NCBI RefSeq assembly: GCF_963930865.1
Contig: NZ_CAWVOH010000001.1
Coordinates: 310,001 to 374,000 of the forward strand
Source: Eupransor demetentiae
Lineage (GTDB): Bacteria; Bacillota; Bacilli; Lactobacillales; Lactobacillaceae
Direction of reading: 5' to 3'
DNA: 64,000 bases
The notes below the pieces were generated by a model that saw only the letters and a program-made list of their open reading frames with translations, ran no database searches and had not been told where the DNA came from. A program made the position numbers and the translations under genes. Numbering within the stretch: position 1 is the stretch's first letter; each line of letters starts with the position of its first letter. Positions 16,108 to 23,834 of this stretch are shown one piece after another.

Positions 16108-16181
16108 TGCGCTGAGGGGGAGTCGAACCCTCGACCTGCCGGGTAGAAACCGGCTGCTCTATCCAGCTGAGCTACCAGCGC
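16108..16181 (-). tRNA. tRNA-Arg (anticodon UCU)
   Basis: Read on the minus strand the 74 bases fold as a cloverleaf: acceptor GCGCTGG with TCAGCGC (one G-T pair), D arm GCTC/GAGC, anticodon stem GCCGG/CCGGC with loop TTTCTAC giving UCU, T arm GAGGG-TTCGACT-CCCCC, discriminator A. CCA is not encoded. The T stem has one A-C mismatch at the second pair. The lone gene has its own terminator and reads the codons AGA/AGG. Confidence 0.93.
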
Positions 16182-16262
16182 GTCTTGAAAACACTCTCTA
16201 GATTAGCAGAAGATTGACCAAAGGTCTATCTCGAATTAAAACGATAAGTCAAGCGTGATTAA

Positions 16263-16276
16263 TGAACATTTGTTCG
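16263..16276 (+). promoter_or_regulatory. LexA-like (SOS) box upstream of pnuC
   Basis: TGAACATTTGTTCG contains GAAC-N4-GTTC and differs from the Bacillus SOS consensus only at minor positions. It lies between a weak -35 (GTGATT, 16255-16260) and the -10 TATACT (16278-16283), where a bound repressor would block transcription. Confidence 0.65.
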
Positions 16277-16318
16277 TTATACTAGAATGCGTTACAAAAA
16301 GAAGGGAAAGTATTATAA

Positions 16319-17083
16319 ATGATCGAAGATACACAAAATCCATATTCATGGCCAGCCATTCGCCACAACATTCGTCAGGTATTCACTTGGCAATATTATA
16401 AGGAAGGTTTTTCTGGTTGGGACACGCACACCTACGTTTGGTGGTTGATTGGTCTAGTCATTATTGTTGCGACTGGATTAATGCATGGCATCAATTCTTT
16501 GACGATGATGTCCATGCTTGGGGGCGCCATTGGTTTCACTTGTACTTTAGCCATTACGAGTAATAAGAAGATTAATGGTTTACTTGGTTTTGTTTCAGCC
16601 ATCTTTATTTCAATTGTGGCCTTAAATGCGAAGAACTATGCCGAAATCGTGATGCAGATGACCTATCTGATTACCCTGGATTTGAACTTCATGCTCTTTG
16701 GGGATGCTTGGCAAAACCGCAAGATTCGGGCCATGGACAAGCGTGGTTGGTTCTTGATGGGCATCGCCTTTGTCATTGCTTTTACAGCGATGTACATCAT
16801 GGATAACATGATTTTCATTTCCCCACGTCATATTTTGGACCCATTAACAGCAACGATTGGCATTACTGGAGCCGTTTTGACCGTTGCTAAGTACAAGTCC
16901 CAGTACTGGATGTGGACCTTGAGCGGCTTGATTTCAGTTTTCCTTTGGGGTAAAACTGCTTTGGCAGGGGACACTAACTGGGTCTTGTTTGCCACTTATA
17001 TTCTTTATCTAGGTAACGATGTGATTGGACTATTTTTCTCCCCATGGGCTCGTGAAGTAAAAAAGCAAAAGCAAAATTTCTGA
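16319..17083 (+). CDS. pnuC: PnuC-family nicotinamide riboside/mononucleotide transporter
   Basis: A 254-residue membrane protein with about seven helices between residues 40 and 240 and a cytosolic N-terminus. The central pattern (NKKINGLLGFVSAIFIS, then the YAEIVMQMTYL region) and the C-terminal ILYLGNDVIGLFFSPW fit the PnuC family, which imports the vitamin B3 precursor nicotinamide riboside by facilitated diffusion for NAD synthesis. It is a single gene. The GAAC-N4-GTTC palindrome in its promoter suggests LexA control. A clear AGAAGGG site precedes ATG 16319. Confidence 0.85.
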   Translation: MIEDTQNPYSWPAIRHNIRQVFTWQYYKEGFSGWDTHTYVWWLIGLVIIVATGLMHGINSLTMMSMLGGAIGFTCTLAITSNKKINGLLGFVSAIFISIVALNAKNYAEIVMQMTYLITLDLNFMLFGDAWQNRKIRAMDKRGWFLMGIAFVIAFTAMYIMDNMIFISPRHILDPLTATIGITGAVLTVAKYKSQYWMWTLSGLISVFLWGKTALAGDTNWVLFATYILYLGNDVIGLFFSPWAREVKKQKQNF

Positions 17084-17197
17084 GACTTTCACTCGAAAAA
17101 AATCTTCAAATAACTGTCCGTTATGTTACAAAATCCGTCATTTATGCCAGATAGTGACCATTTATGCTATATTTGTTTACTAATAACGCTGTTTTGT

Positions 17198-17203
17198 TAT
17201 ACT
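17198..17203 (+). promoter_or_regulatory. -10 of the TetR gene, TG extended
   Basis: TG-T-TATACT at 17195-17203, 39 bases before the ATG. The intergenic stretch 17084-17197 is AT-rich and shows no other clear element. Confidence 0.55.
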
Positions 17204-17241
17204 TGTCAATACGTGAGAGCGAGACATAACAGGGGGATGTT

Positions 17242-17820
17242 ATGACGAGAAATGAAAATGATGCTCGGGTCGTACGAACCAAGCAGATGTTACGTAAAGC
17301 GGGGATGGAGCTAATTACTCAAAAGAGTGATTTCTCGATTGCCAACTTATTAGAGAAAGTTCAAATTACTCGTGGTACCTTTTACCGGCACTATCACAAC
17401 AAGGCTGACTTAATTCGCGATATTAATCAGACCTTGATCCACGAAATTCTCGATTGCAGCCCGGAACAGTTTAATGTTGCGGCTGTAATCGGTGTGATTT
17501 CGGAACAGGCAGTCTTCTACAACGTCGTCTTAAATGAAGCTGTCGACCAAGATTTTACCAAGGAATTAATGCAGGAGCTGCGCGGCCGTTTGAACAAGGA
17601 GCTCAGCCAGTTAACGGATAGTCAGTTGAAGCGTCATCTTGCTTACCAGTGGGAAGTGATTATGGCCGGCTTCTGGGCCGGGATGGCTAAGTGGCTAAGT
17701 GATGGCATGGACATGAGCCAGGACGAGTTATTATCCGAATTCTCTGAAATTTGGCGTGTTAACATGTCGGCTAGTGGTCAGACAGGGTTGAATCTCTTTG
17801 ATTTCACGGCACCAGCTTGA
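17242..17820 (+). CDS. TetR/AcrR-family transcriptional regulator
   Basis: A 192-residue repressor-type protein. The N-terminal TetR helix-turn-helix is at about residues 10-58 (VRTKQMLRKAGMELI, then ITRGTFYRHYHNKADLI), followed by an all-helical ligand-binding domain. The target is not evident: pnuC lies upstream in the same direction and ribosomal genes downstream, and neither is a classical TetR target. The C-terminal domain looks like the DhaS/YbiH-type half, but no ligand can be named. Confidence 0.85.
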   Translation: MTRNENDARVVRTKQMLRKAGMELITQKSDFSIANLLEKVQITRGTFYRHYHNKADLIRDINQTLIHEILDCSPEQFNVAAVIGVISEQAVFYNVVLNEAVDQDFTKELMQELRGRLNKELSQLTDSQLKRHLAYQWEVIMAGFWAGMAKWLSDGMDMSQDELLSEFSEIWRVNMSASGQTGLNLFDFTAPA

Positions 17821-17836
17821 ATAAATCCCAAATAAC

Positions 17837-17845
17837 TGATAAAAT
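17837..17845 (+). promoter_or_regulatory. rplU-rpmA promoter -10, TG extended
   Basis: TG-A-TAAAAT at 17837-17845, about 108 bases before the rplU ATG, giving a transcript with a long structured leader. Confidence 0.6.
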
Positions 17846-17851
17846 ACAAGA

Positions 17852-17940
17852 GTTGTTAGCGTAGCTACAACCACTCAGAACAGGTAAAAGAGTGTTGGAC
17901 ACAGTGTTCGGCCGCCTGGGATGGTGAGTCTAAGTATAAG
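17852..17940 (+). ncRNA. Ribosomal protein L21 leader
   Basis: The rplU 5' region starts with a hairpin GTTGT-(10)-ACAAC (17852-17871). An ACTC/GAGT pairing and a compact GC-rich block (GTTCGGCCGCCTGGGATGG) follow, before the AAGGAG site. Position, length and composition match the L21 leader of Firmicutes, thought to be the autoregulatory binding site of L21. I assign it by pattern, not by a covariance model. Confidence 0.7.
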
Positions 17941-17952
17941 GAGAAACCAGTA

Positions 17953-18252
17953 ATGGCATACGCAATTATTGTAACCGGTGGCAAGCAATACAAGGTCACT
18001 GAAGGCGACGTAATCTTCGTTGAGAAGTTGGACGCAGCCGAAGGCGCAAAGGTAACTTTTGACAAGGTTGTTTTGACTGATTCAAAGATCGGAACCCCTT
18101 TCGTTGAAGGTGCTAAGGTAGAAGGAACTGTTGAAAAGCAGGGAAAGCAAAAGAAGGTTGTTACTTTTAAGTACCGTCCTAAGAAGCATTCTCACACTAA
18201 GCAGGGACATCGCCAGCCATATACACGCGTGAAGATTGATTCCATCGCGTAA
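17953..18252 (+). CDS. rplU: 50S ribosomal protein L21
   Basis: A 99-residue L21 with the family start AIIVTGGKQYKVTEGD and the RNA-binding C-terminus KYRPKKHSHTKQGHRQPYT. L21 binds 23S rRNA early in 50S assembly. It is first in a two-gene operon behind the L21 leader, which probably gives feedback control. Confidence 0.97.
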   Translation: MAYAIIVTGGKQYKVTEGDVIFVEKLDAAEGAKVTFDKVVLTDSKIGTPFVEGAKVEGTVEKQGKQKKVVTFKYRPKKHSHTKQGHRQPYTRVKIDSIA

Positions 18253-18280
18253 TCATTACTTGTAAAGGAGAAATAGACTT

Positions 18281-18595
18281 ATGTTGATGAATCAAGATAA
18301 CTTGCAAATGTTCGCGCACCACAAGGGTGGTGGTTCTTCTGCCAACGGTCGTGACTCAGCCGGTCGTCGTTTGGGAACTAAGGTTGCTGATGGTCAGTCA
18401 TTGACTGCCGGATCAATCATTTACCGCCAACGTGGAACGCACATCTACCCAGGTGTTAACGTTAAGAAGGGTAACGATGATACTCTTTTTGCTATCACTG
18501 ATGGTGTTGTAAAGTTCGAACGTAAGGGCCGTGACAAGCGTCAGGTTTCCGTTTATACACGTGAAGAATACAAGAAGATGGCTGCAAACGCCTAA
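18281..18595 (+). CDS. rpmA: 50S ribosomal protein L27, with N-terminal extension
   Basis: L27 reaches the peptidyl-transferase centre with its N-terminus. The body AHHKGGGSSANGRDSAGRR and the rest of the 104 residues are standard. Ten residues precede AHHK, ending in NLQMF, the kind of extension that the protease Prp removes in Firmicutes. The usual prp (ysxB) gene between rplU and rpmA is absent: the gap is 28 bases. ATG 18281 and 18287 are both possible starts; AAGGAG favours neither clearly. Confidence 0.96.
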   Translation: MLMNQDNLQMFAHHKGGGSSANGRDSAGRRLGTKVADGQSLTAGSIIYRQRGTHIYPGVNVKKGNDDTLFAITDGVVKFERKGRDKRQVSVYTREEYKKMAANA

Positions 18596-18602
18596 TTCTT
18601 TA

Positions 18603-18628
18603 GAAACAGCTTCGGCTGTTTTTTTTTG
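18603..18628 (+). terminator. Terminator after rpmA
   Basis: AAACAGC-TTCG-GCTGTTT followed by T; the UUCG tetraloop makes it very stable. Confidence 0.9.
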
Positions 18629-18700
18629 CGCATTGTTCGATTTTAACGAATTATTAGTAAAAATCTAATTTTAATGTTTGTCTTTTGCTCGAATAATCAT

Positions 18701-18709
18701 GCTATACTA
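18701..18709 (+). promoter_or_regulatory. -10 of the secreted 5'-nucleotidase gene, TG extended
   Basis: TG-C-TATACT (TATACT 18704-18709), 28 bases before the ATG. Confidence 0.6.
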
Positions 18710-18737
18710 TTAAGCAACTGAGGAAAGGAAAAGAATA

Positions 18738-20567
18738 ATGGGAAAGATTAAATCGCTGCGCTTACTCTTAGCGACGGCAGCCCTTGGTCTTGTTGGTCTT
18801 ACCGGCTCTGCATTTGCGGACGAAGGAACCACAAGCCAACCAACGGTTGCAGTCGTTAACGGGGAGGATCAATACGGAAAGCCAAGTGAGGAACCTGACT
18901 TTAAGCAGGTTCCAGTGGCTTACCAGAATGATATTCCGGTTCAAATCCTAGGGATTAACGATTTGCACGGTGGTTTATCAACTCAGGATGCTGTGACGGT
19001 GGGGACTAAGACTTACCAGAACGCTGGTACAGTTGCTCGTTTGGCAACTTACTTGGATCAAGCTCAGGATCAGTTTAAGCAAACGACTGGTTCGGATAAC
19101 ACGATTCGAGTAGAGGCTGGCGATGCTGTTGGTGCTTCACCAGCGAACTCATCACTTTTGGCACATGAATCAACGATGCATGCCCTACAGGCGATGGGCT
19201 TTGATGTGGCAACTTTGGGAAATCATGAATTTGATCGTGGTTTGCCAGAGTTTAACCGTATCTTGACTGGTGGCAAGCCGGATGATTCAGCTGATGACTT
19301 GGTCAAGAATTATCCGCACGAAAACAGTGACTTGGACATGGTTGTGGCCAACGTTGTGCGTGCTGATAACGGTGAAATTCCTTACGGATACAAGCCTTAC
19401 ACAATCCGCACGGTTAGCCAAAATGGTCGCGAAACGAAGATTGGTTTCATCGGTTTGGAAACTTCAACTCTGCCAACCTTGACGGTTTATAACAACTACA
19501 AGGATTACAAGGTTTTGGATGAAGCTGAAACGATTGCCAAGTATGACAAGATCTTGCGTGATCAGGGTGTTAACGCCATCGTTGTAGTTGCCCACACCGG
19601 GGTTAAGACTGATCCAGCCACAACCACGACGGGTCCAACGGTTGATATCTTGCAAAAGCTCTATCAAATCGATCCTGACAACAAGGTTGGCCTTTACGTC
19701 GCTGCTCATTCTCACCAATACGCTAATGCATTGGTCGGACATACTCGTGTTGTTCAAGCCGTTTATACCGGTAAGGCATACGATGATACTTGGGCTTACG
19801 TAAACCCTGACACTGGCGAATTCGACCAAGTCGATAGCCATGTTTATCCAACCTTGTCAGAACAAGACGATCCCGAAACCAAGCCAAGTGCTAAGTTGCA
19901 GGCCATCGTTGATGATGCGGATAAGCGCATCGCACCAAAGGCCAATGCCATTATTGGTTATGCGGCCAACAAGGAAACCATCACCGGCCGTTTGCACAAT
20001 ACCTCAACAATGGAAAACCAAGTTGGGGAACTAGTTGCGGACGGACAGTTGTACGAAACCAAGAAGCAGGGCATTGACGTCGACTTCGCCATGACCAACA
20101 CTGGTAGCCTCCGTTCTGATTTGGAAGTTAACCCAACTGATGGTTCCATCACTTGGGCAGCAGCTTCAGCTGTACAGCCATTTGGGAACGTCTTGAAGGT
20201 CGTAAACATGACTGGAAAGCAAATTCGCGCAGCTTTGAACGAACAGTATTTGCATGACCAAAAGTATCCATTGCAAATTGCTGGTTTGAAGTATACTTAC
20301 ACCAAGCAAGACAATGCTGACCAACCTTACGTTGTAAAGGATATTACCGCTGACAACGGCCAAGCTGTTGAAGACGATAAGACTTATCACGTCGTGGCCA
20401 ACGAATTCTTGCAGGGTGGAGGTGACTACTTCGATGCCTTTAAGGGAACCGAAGTTGTTGCTTCTGCTGGTGCTGATACGGATGCCTTCGTGAACTATCT
20501 TAAGGACTTGTCTGCGGATGGTAAGAAGGTCGAAGTACCTGCGCAAGATCGTAAAGTGCTCGTATAA
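18738..20567 (+). CDS. Secreted 5'-nucleotidase / 2',3'-cyclic-nucleotide phosphodiesterase (UshA-like)
   Basis: A 609-residue exported enzyme. A signal peptide (residues 1-28, cleavage near GSAFA-DEG) precedes the calcineurin-like catalytic domain (about 65-370), with LGINDLHGG, ATLGNHEFDRG and VVAHTGVKTD, and the C-terminal nucleotide-specificity domain (about 400-590), with NTGSLRSDLE and VANEFLQGGGDYF. It probably dephosphorylates extracellular nucleotides so that nucleosides can be imported. No LPXTG motif, lipobox or C-terminal helix is present, so it should be released. It is a single gene with its own promoter and terminator. Confidence 0.92.
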   Translation: MGKIKSLRLLLATAALGLVGLTGSAFADEGTTSQPTVAVVNGEDQYGKPSEEPDFKQVPVAYQNDIPVQILGINDLHGGLSTQDAVTVGTKTYQNAGTVARLATYLDQAQDQFKQTTGSDNTIRVEAGDAVGASPANSSLLAHESTMHALQAMGFDVATLGNHEFDRGLPEFNRILTGGKPDDSADDLVKNYPHENSDLDMVVANVVRADNGEIPYGYKPYTIRTVSQNGRETKIGFIGLETSTLPTLTVYNNYKDYKVLDEAETIAKYDKILRDQGVNAIVVVAHTGVKTDPATTTTGPTVDILQKLYQIDPDNKVGLYVAAHSHQYANALVGHTRVVQAVYTGKAYDDTWAYVNPDTGEFDQVDSHVYPTLSEQDDPETKPSAKLQAIVDDADKRIAPKANAIIGYAANKETITGRLHNTSTMENQVGELVADGQLYETKKQGIDVDFAMTNTGSLRSDLEVNPTDGSITWAAASAVQPFGNVLKVVNMTGKQIRAALNEQYLHDQKYPLQIAGLKYTYTKQDNADQPYVVKDITADNGQAVEDDKTYHVVANEFLQGGGDYFDAFKGTEVVASAGADTDAFVNYLKDLSADGKKVEVPAQDRKVLV

Positions 20568-20574
20568 GAATCAA

Positions 20575-20603
20575 GAAAATTCAGCTTCGGCTGGATTTTT
20601 TTT
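20575..20603 (+). terminator. Terminator after the secreted 5'-nucleotidase
   Basis: AATTCAGC-TTCG-GCTGGATTTTTTTT. Confidence 0.85.
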
Positions 20604-20617
20604 CGTACATAATAGTG

Positions 20618-20626
20618 TGTTACAAT
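20618..20626 (+). promoter_or_regulatory. pepP promoter -10, TG extended
   Basis: TG-T-TACAAT, with TACAAT at 20621-20626, 30 bases before the ATG. Confidence 0.55.
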
Positions 20627-20656
20627 TGGTCTAAATAGGAAGGCTTAAGGTGTTTT

Positions 20657-21748
20657 ATGGCATATTATGAAAAAAGAATTAAAAGATTGCAGGCCTTGTT
20701 GGCTAAGTTAGACTTGGACGGCCTCTTGGTCGCGGATGGCTATAACATGCGCTATTTGACTGGTTTCACTGGTGGAACTGGCGATGGCTTGGTCATTGTA
20801 ACCAAGGATGGGGCGGCCTTAATTACCGATGACCGTTACCGTGGCATCTATCAAAACAACTTGCCGGATGGGGTCGCTTTTGAAGTAACCCGCGATTACT
20901 TTGGTCAGGCTGTGCAAAGCTTGATTAAGGCCGGTGTTCACAAACTTGGCTTTGAGGCTAGCATGGCCTATCGTGACTTTGAGTTATTGGATGAAATTTT
21001 ACCAGCTGATATTGACTTTGATGCAGTTCCTGACGCGATTGAAACTTTGCGTGAAGTCAAGGATGAAGTCGAAATGGACGCTTTGCGCCGTGCAGCACAT
21101 GCCTCAGTACAAGCCTTTAATGATCTGTTGAACTTTATTAAGGTTGGTCAAACGGAATTAGAAGTTGCCAACGAACTGGACCGTTTGCAAAAGAAGTATG
21201 GTGCTGAAAAGCCATCTTTTGACACCATTGTTGCCTCTGGTTACCGCTCCGCCTTGCCACACGGCGCTGCGACGGATAAAGTGATTGAAAAGGGTGACTT
21301 GGTCACCATTGACTTTGGTTACTACGTGGACGGTTACACTTCCGACGTTACGCGTACAATTGCCATGGGTGATATCGATCCAAAGCTTGAGGAGATTTAT
21401 CAAATTGTTTTGCAGGCTAATAAGGATGCCATTGCCATGGTAAAGCCTGGTGTTTCAACTGATGAAATCGATCGTGTTGCTCGTGATTACATCAGTGAGC
21501 ATGGCTATGGTGAGTACTACAACCATGCTACGGGACACGGAGCAGGTCTTTACATTCATGAAGGGCCGGTACTCCGGACAAACGATGGCGAAGAAGTTTT
21601 GGCAGGTAACTTGCTAACGATCGAACCTGGAATTTACTTGCCTGACCTCGGTGGTGTCCGTATTGAAGATGACGTTCTGGTCACACCAGAAGGGCATGAG
21701 AACCTGACGGCTGGCATCGATAAGAACTTGATTAAGATTGAAGCCTAA
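20657..21748 (+). CDS. pepP: Xaa-Pro aminopeptidase (M24B)
   Basis: A 363-residue cytosolic peptidase that removes an N-terminal residue linked to proline. It has an N-terminal creatinase-like domain (1-130) and a C-terminal pita-bread catalytic domain. The five dinuclear metal ligands are all visible: two Asp in DFGYYVDGYTSD, the His in HATGHGAGLYIHEGP, and Glu in TIEPGIYLP and VRIEDDVLV. It could equally be called PepQ; the length of about 360 residues fits both, and I favour the aminopeptidase P type. Useful for casein or plant peptide breakdown in a lactic bacterium. Confidence 0.88.
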   Translation: MAYYEKRIKRLQALLAKLDLDGLLVADGYNMRYLTGFTGGTGDGLVIVTKDGAALITDDRYRGIYQNNLPDGVAFEVTRDYFGQAVQSLIKAGVHKLGFEASMAYRDFELLDEILPADIDFDAVPDAIETLREVKDEVEMDALRRAAHASVQAFNDLLNFIKVGQTELEVANELDRLQKKYGAEKPSFDTIVASGYRSALPHGAATDKVIEKGDLVTIDFGYYVDGYTSDVTRTIAMGDIDPKLEEIYQIVLQANKDAIAMVKPGVSTDEIDRVARDYISEHGYGEYYNHATGHGAGLYIHEGPVLRTNDGEEVLAGNLLTIEPGIYLPDLGGVRIEDDVLVTPEGHENLTAGIDKNLIKIEA

Positions 21749-21750
21749 AT

Positions 21751-21778
21751 AAAATCCGACTCCGGTCGGACTTTTTGT
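21751..21778 (+). terminator. Terminator after pepP
   Basis: AATCCGAC-TCCG-GTCGGACTTTTTG. Confidence 0.85.
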
Positions 21779-21797
21779 TTTTGAAGAGGGGGTTACC

Positions 21798-23135
21798 GTG
21801 GAAAAAATCACATTTTTGCATACAAATGACATTCATTCGCATTTGGAAGTCTGGCCCCGCATTCTGCGCTTTTTCCAAGAGGAACGCCGTCAGGATGAAC
21901 ACTTATTTGCTTTTGACATTGGGGATGCCATCGACCGCCACCACCCCTTGACAGATGTGACGCGCGGGCGCGCCAATATTGAAATTATGGACGAAGCCCA
22001 CTATGATGGTGCGACGATTGGTAATAATGAGGGCTTGGTTTTACCCCATGCTGATTTGAACCGTTTGTATGATCATGCTAATTTCCCGATTTTACTGGCT
22101 AATTTGTTAGAATTACCCGCAGAAAAAGTGCCTGACTGGGCGCAACCTTATCAGATCTATACCAGTGAAGGGGGCCATAAAATCGCCGTGATTGGTTTAA
22201 CGGCCCCTTACCACATTACTTATGAAGCCGTCGGTTGGAAGCCGCTTGAAATTGATGCGGTTCTTGATCAGTATTTACCGCTTTTACATGAAAGGGCCGA
22301 TGTGGTGGTCCTTTTGTCCCACCTTGGTTTACCAACGGATAAGCGTTTAGCTGAAAAATATGATCTCGACTTGATTATTGGGGCTCATACGCACCATGTT
22401 TTACCGGATGGGGAACTGACTAATGGCACTATGTTGGCAGCTGCTGGCCGTTATGGTGATCATGTGGGTAAGGTGGAATTAAGCTTGAACGATGCTGGGA
22501 AAGTCGAAAAGGCTTGGGCTCACGCCTATCCAACGAAGCAAATGGCGGTTGAACCTGGTGATAACGAACGGATTGAAGGTTGGCTAAAAGAAGGTCAGCG
22601 CCGACTGGCGCAGGAACATATCGCTAATTTGGCAGTTGATCGCACGGTTGAAGATCAAGCCCAAGACGCCTTGCAGGCTTTGACCGACTATTGCGATGTT
22701 CCGGCAGCAATGGTTTCTACGGGAATGTTTTTGACACCTTTGTCAGCTGGACCACTTAACGCCGCGGATTTAATTGCTGACATGCCTCACGCGGTTAACC
22801 CCATGTTGGTGACCTTGTCGGGCAGGGAGTTGAAGGAGCTTGTGCATGAGGTGCAAGACAGCGCTAAGGAGCTTTTGAATTTGTCCCTAAAGGGATCTGG
22901 TTTTCGTGGGAAGGAATTTGGCCGAATTGTCTTTCGGGGAATTGACCAAACGGCGGATGGCCAGATTTTGTATAATGGAGAAGCAGTTCAAGATGATCAG
23001 GACTACCGCCTGGCAACCTTGGACCACTATCGCTGGATTAAGTACTTCCCGGTGCTAGATGACGCAAAAGCCGAATTTCACTTAGGCACTTTGTTGCGGG
23101 AGTTGATGGCTGATTATTACCGTAAAAAAGATTAG
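21798..23135 (+). CDS. yunD: Cytosolic 5'-nucleotidase-family phosphoesterase (YunD-like)
   Basis: A 445-residue metallophosphoesterase with the same two-domain plan as UshA but no signal peptide. LHTNDIHSHLE, ATIGNNEGL, LLSHLGLPTDK and GAHTHHVL give the metal site, and the normal GNHE is GNNE here. The start is GTG at 21798 behind GAGGGGG. YunD and the downstream YutD are neighbours in Bacillus too, and this pairing strengthens both calls. The substrate is not known. It lies one gene away from a secreted homologue at 18738. Confidence 0.85.
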   Translation: MEKITFLHTNDIHSHLEVWPRILRFFQEERRQDEHLFAFDIGDAIDRHHPLTDVTRGRANIEIMDEAHYDGATIGNNEGLVLPHADLNRLYDHANFPILLANLLELPAEKVPDWAQPYQIYTSEGGHKIAVIGLTAPYHITYEAVGWKPLEIDAVLDQYLPLLHERADVVVLLSHLGLPTDKRLAEKYDLDLIIGAHTHHVLPDGELTNGTMLAAAGRYGDHVGKVELSLNDAGKVEKAWAHAYPTKQMAVEPGDNERIEGWLKEGQRRLAQEHIANLAVDRTVEDQAQDALQALTDYCDVPAAMVSTGMFLTPLSAGPLNAADLIADMPHAVNPMLVTLSGRELKELVHEVQDSAKELLNLSLKGSGFRGKEFGRIVFRGIDQTADGQILYNGEAVQDDQDYRLATLDHYRWIKYFPVLDDAKAEFHLGTLLRELMADYYRKKD

Positions 23136-23150
23136 ATTTTAAGGATTACT

Positions 23151-23723
23151 ATGGATCACGAATCGTTAAAAGAACGGACAATTGCACAGCAAGAAGAACG
23201 CCAGAAGGACTATTTGGTTGGTTACTTGGGCGATAAGGTCTCGATTGACAATCTGGACCTTGTTTTGAAGACCAATTTTAAAGAGGCCTTTGATCCTGCC
23301 AAACTGGCGATTCGTTATACGCCTTTGCTGTCTTATTATGACTATATTGTTGGTGACATCTCCGCCGACCAATTACGTCTAAAGGGCTTTTACAAAGATG
23401 ATCGCCAGGCGGTTGCGACGGATAGTAAGATTTTTACCTTTGAGGATTATCTCTATGAATACGTGAACTTCGGGGCTCCTTACTTCATTTTGGAGAATCT
23501 GACGCCGCGTGAACGGCCGGTTCATAAGAACCGTCACCATCGCCGCCGGCGTCCCGCAAGCAATCATCCGGGCAAAGACAAGGAGCAGACCGCCAGCAAG
23601 GCGCACGAACAGCATAAGCCTGCCAGTCCTGCTAATAAAAATCGTCATCGCCGATCGAATCATAAGAAGACGACGAATAATAACAGTAATCGTCACCAAT
23701 TCACCATTAAGGAAAAGTCGTAA
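23151..23723 (+). CDS. yutD: YutD family protein with a basic low-complexity tail
   Basis: A 190-residue protein of unknown function. Residues 35-125 carry the YutD (DUF1027) core, with YDYIVGDISADQLRLKGFY as the signature and FGAPYFILENL after it. From residue 126 the chain becomes a tail of about 60 residues rich in His, Arg, Lys and Asn, which may bind nucleic acid. It follows yunD by 15 bases and ends at a terminator. A role in cell-wall or RNA processes is only inferred from basic character. Confidence 0.85.
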   Translation: MDHESLKERTIAQQEERQKDYLVGYLGDKVSIDNLDLVLKTNFKEAFDPAKLAIRYTPLLSYYDYIVGDISADQLRLKGFYKDDRQAVATDSKIFTFEDYLYEYVNFGAPYFILENLTPRERPVHKNRHHRRRRPASNHPGKDKEQTASKAHEQHKPASPANKNRHRRSNHKKTTNNNSNRHQFTIKEKS

Positions 23724-23754
23724 AAGCACGCCGAGCGGTGTGCTTTTTATTTTT
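23722..23754 (+). terminator. Terminator after yutD
   Basis: AAAAGCAC-(8)-GTGTGCTTTTTATTTTT, overlapping the stop codon. Confidence 0.8.
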
Positions 23755-23760
23755 ATTGTT

Positions 23761-23795
23761 TTAAGTAACCTTTTATATTGAATTTGGTTTACTAA
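23761..23795 (+). promoter_or_regulatory. BirA-like operator of bioY-birA
   Basis: TTAAGTAACC (23761-23770), 15 bases, GGTTTACTAA (23786-23795). The right half fits the GGTTTACAA half of known BirA operators and the left half pairs with it at seven of ten positions, with the usual spacing. It spans the -35 and part of the promoter spacer. Confidence 0.6.
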
Positions 23796-23806
23796 TAATT
23801 TATAGT
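23778..23806 (+). promoter_or_regulatory. bioY-birA promoter
   Basis: TTGAAT (23778-23783), 17 bases, TATAGT (23801-23806), overlapped by the BirA-like operator. Confidence 0.7.
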
Positions 23807-23834
23807 AAAAGGGTAAAGAAACAATGGAGAAGAA

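Noticed and set aside
23788..23809. TTTACTA/TAGTAAA palindrome as the main bioY operator
   Set aside because: It overlaps the -10, and the 15-base-spaced BirA-like pair fits the family better; kept as an alternative.
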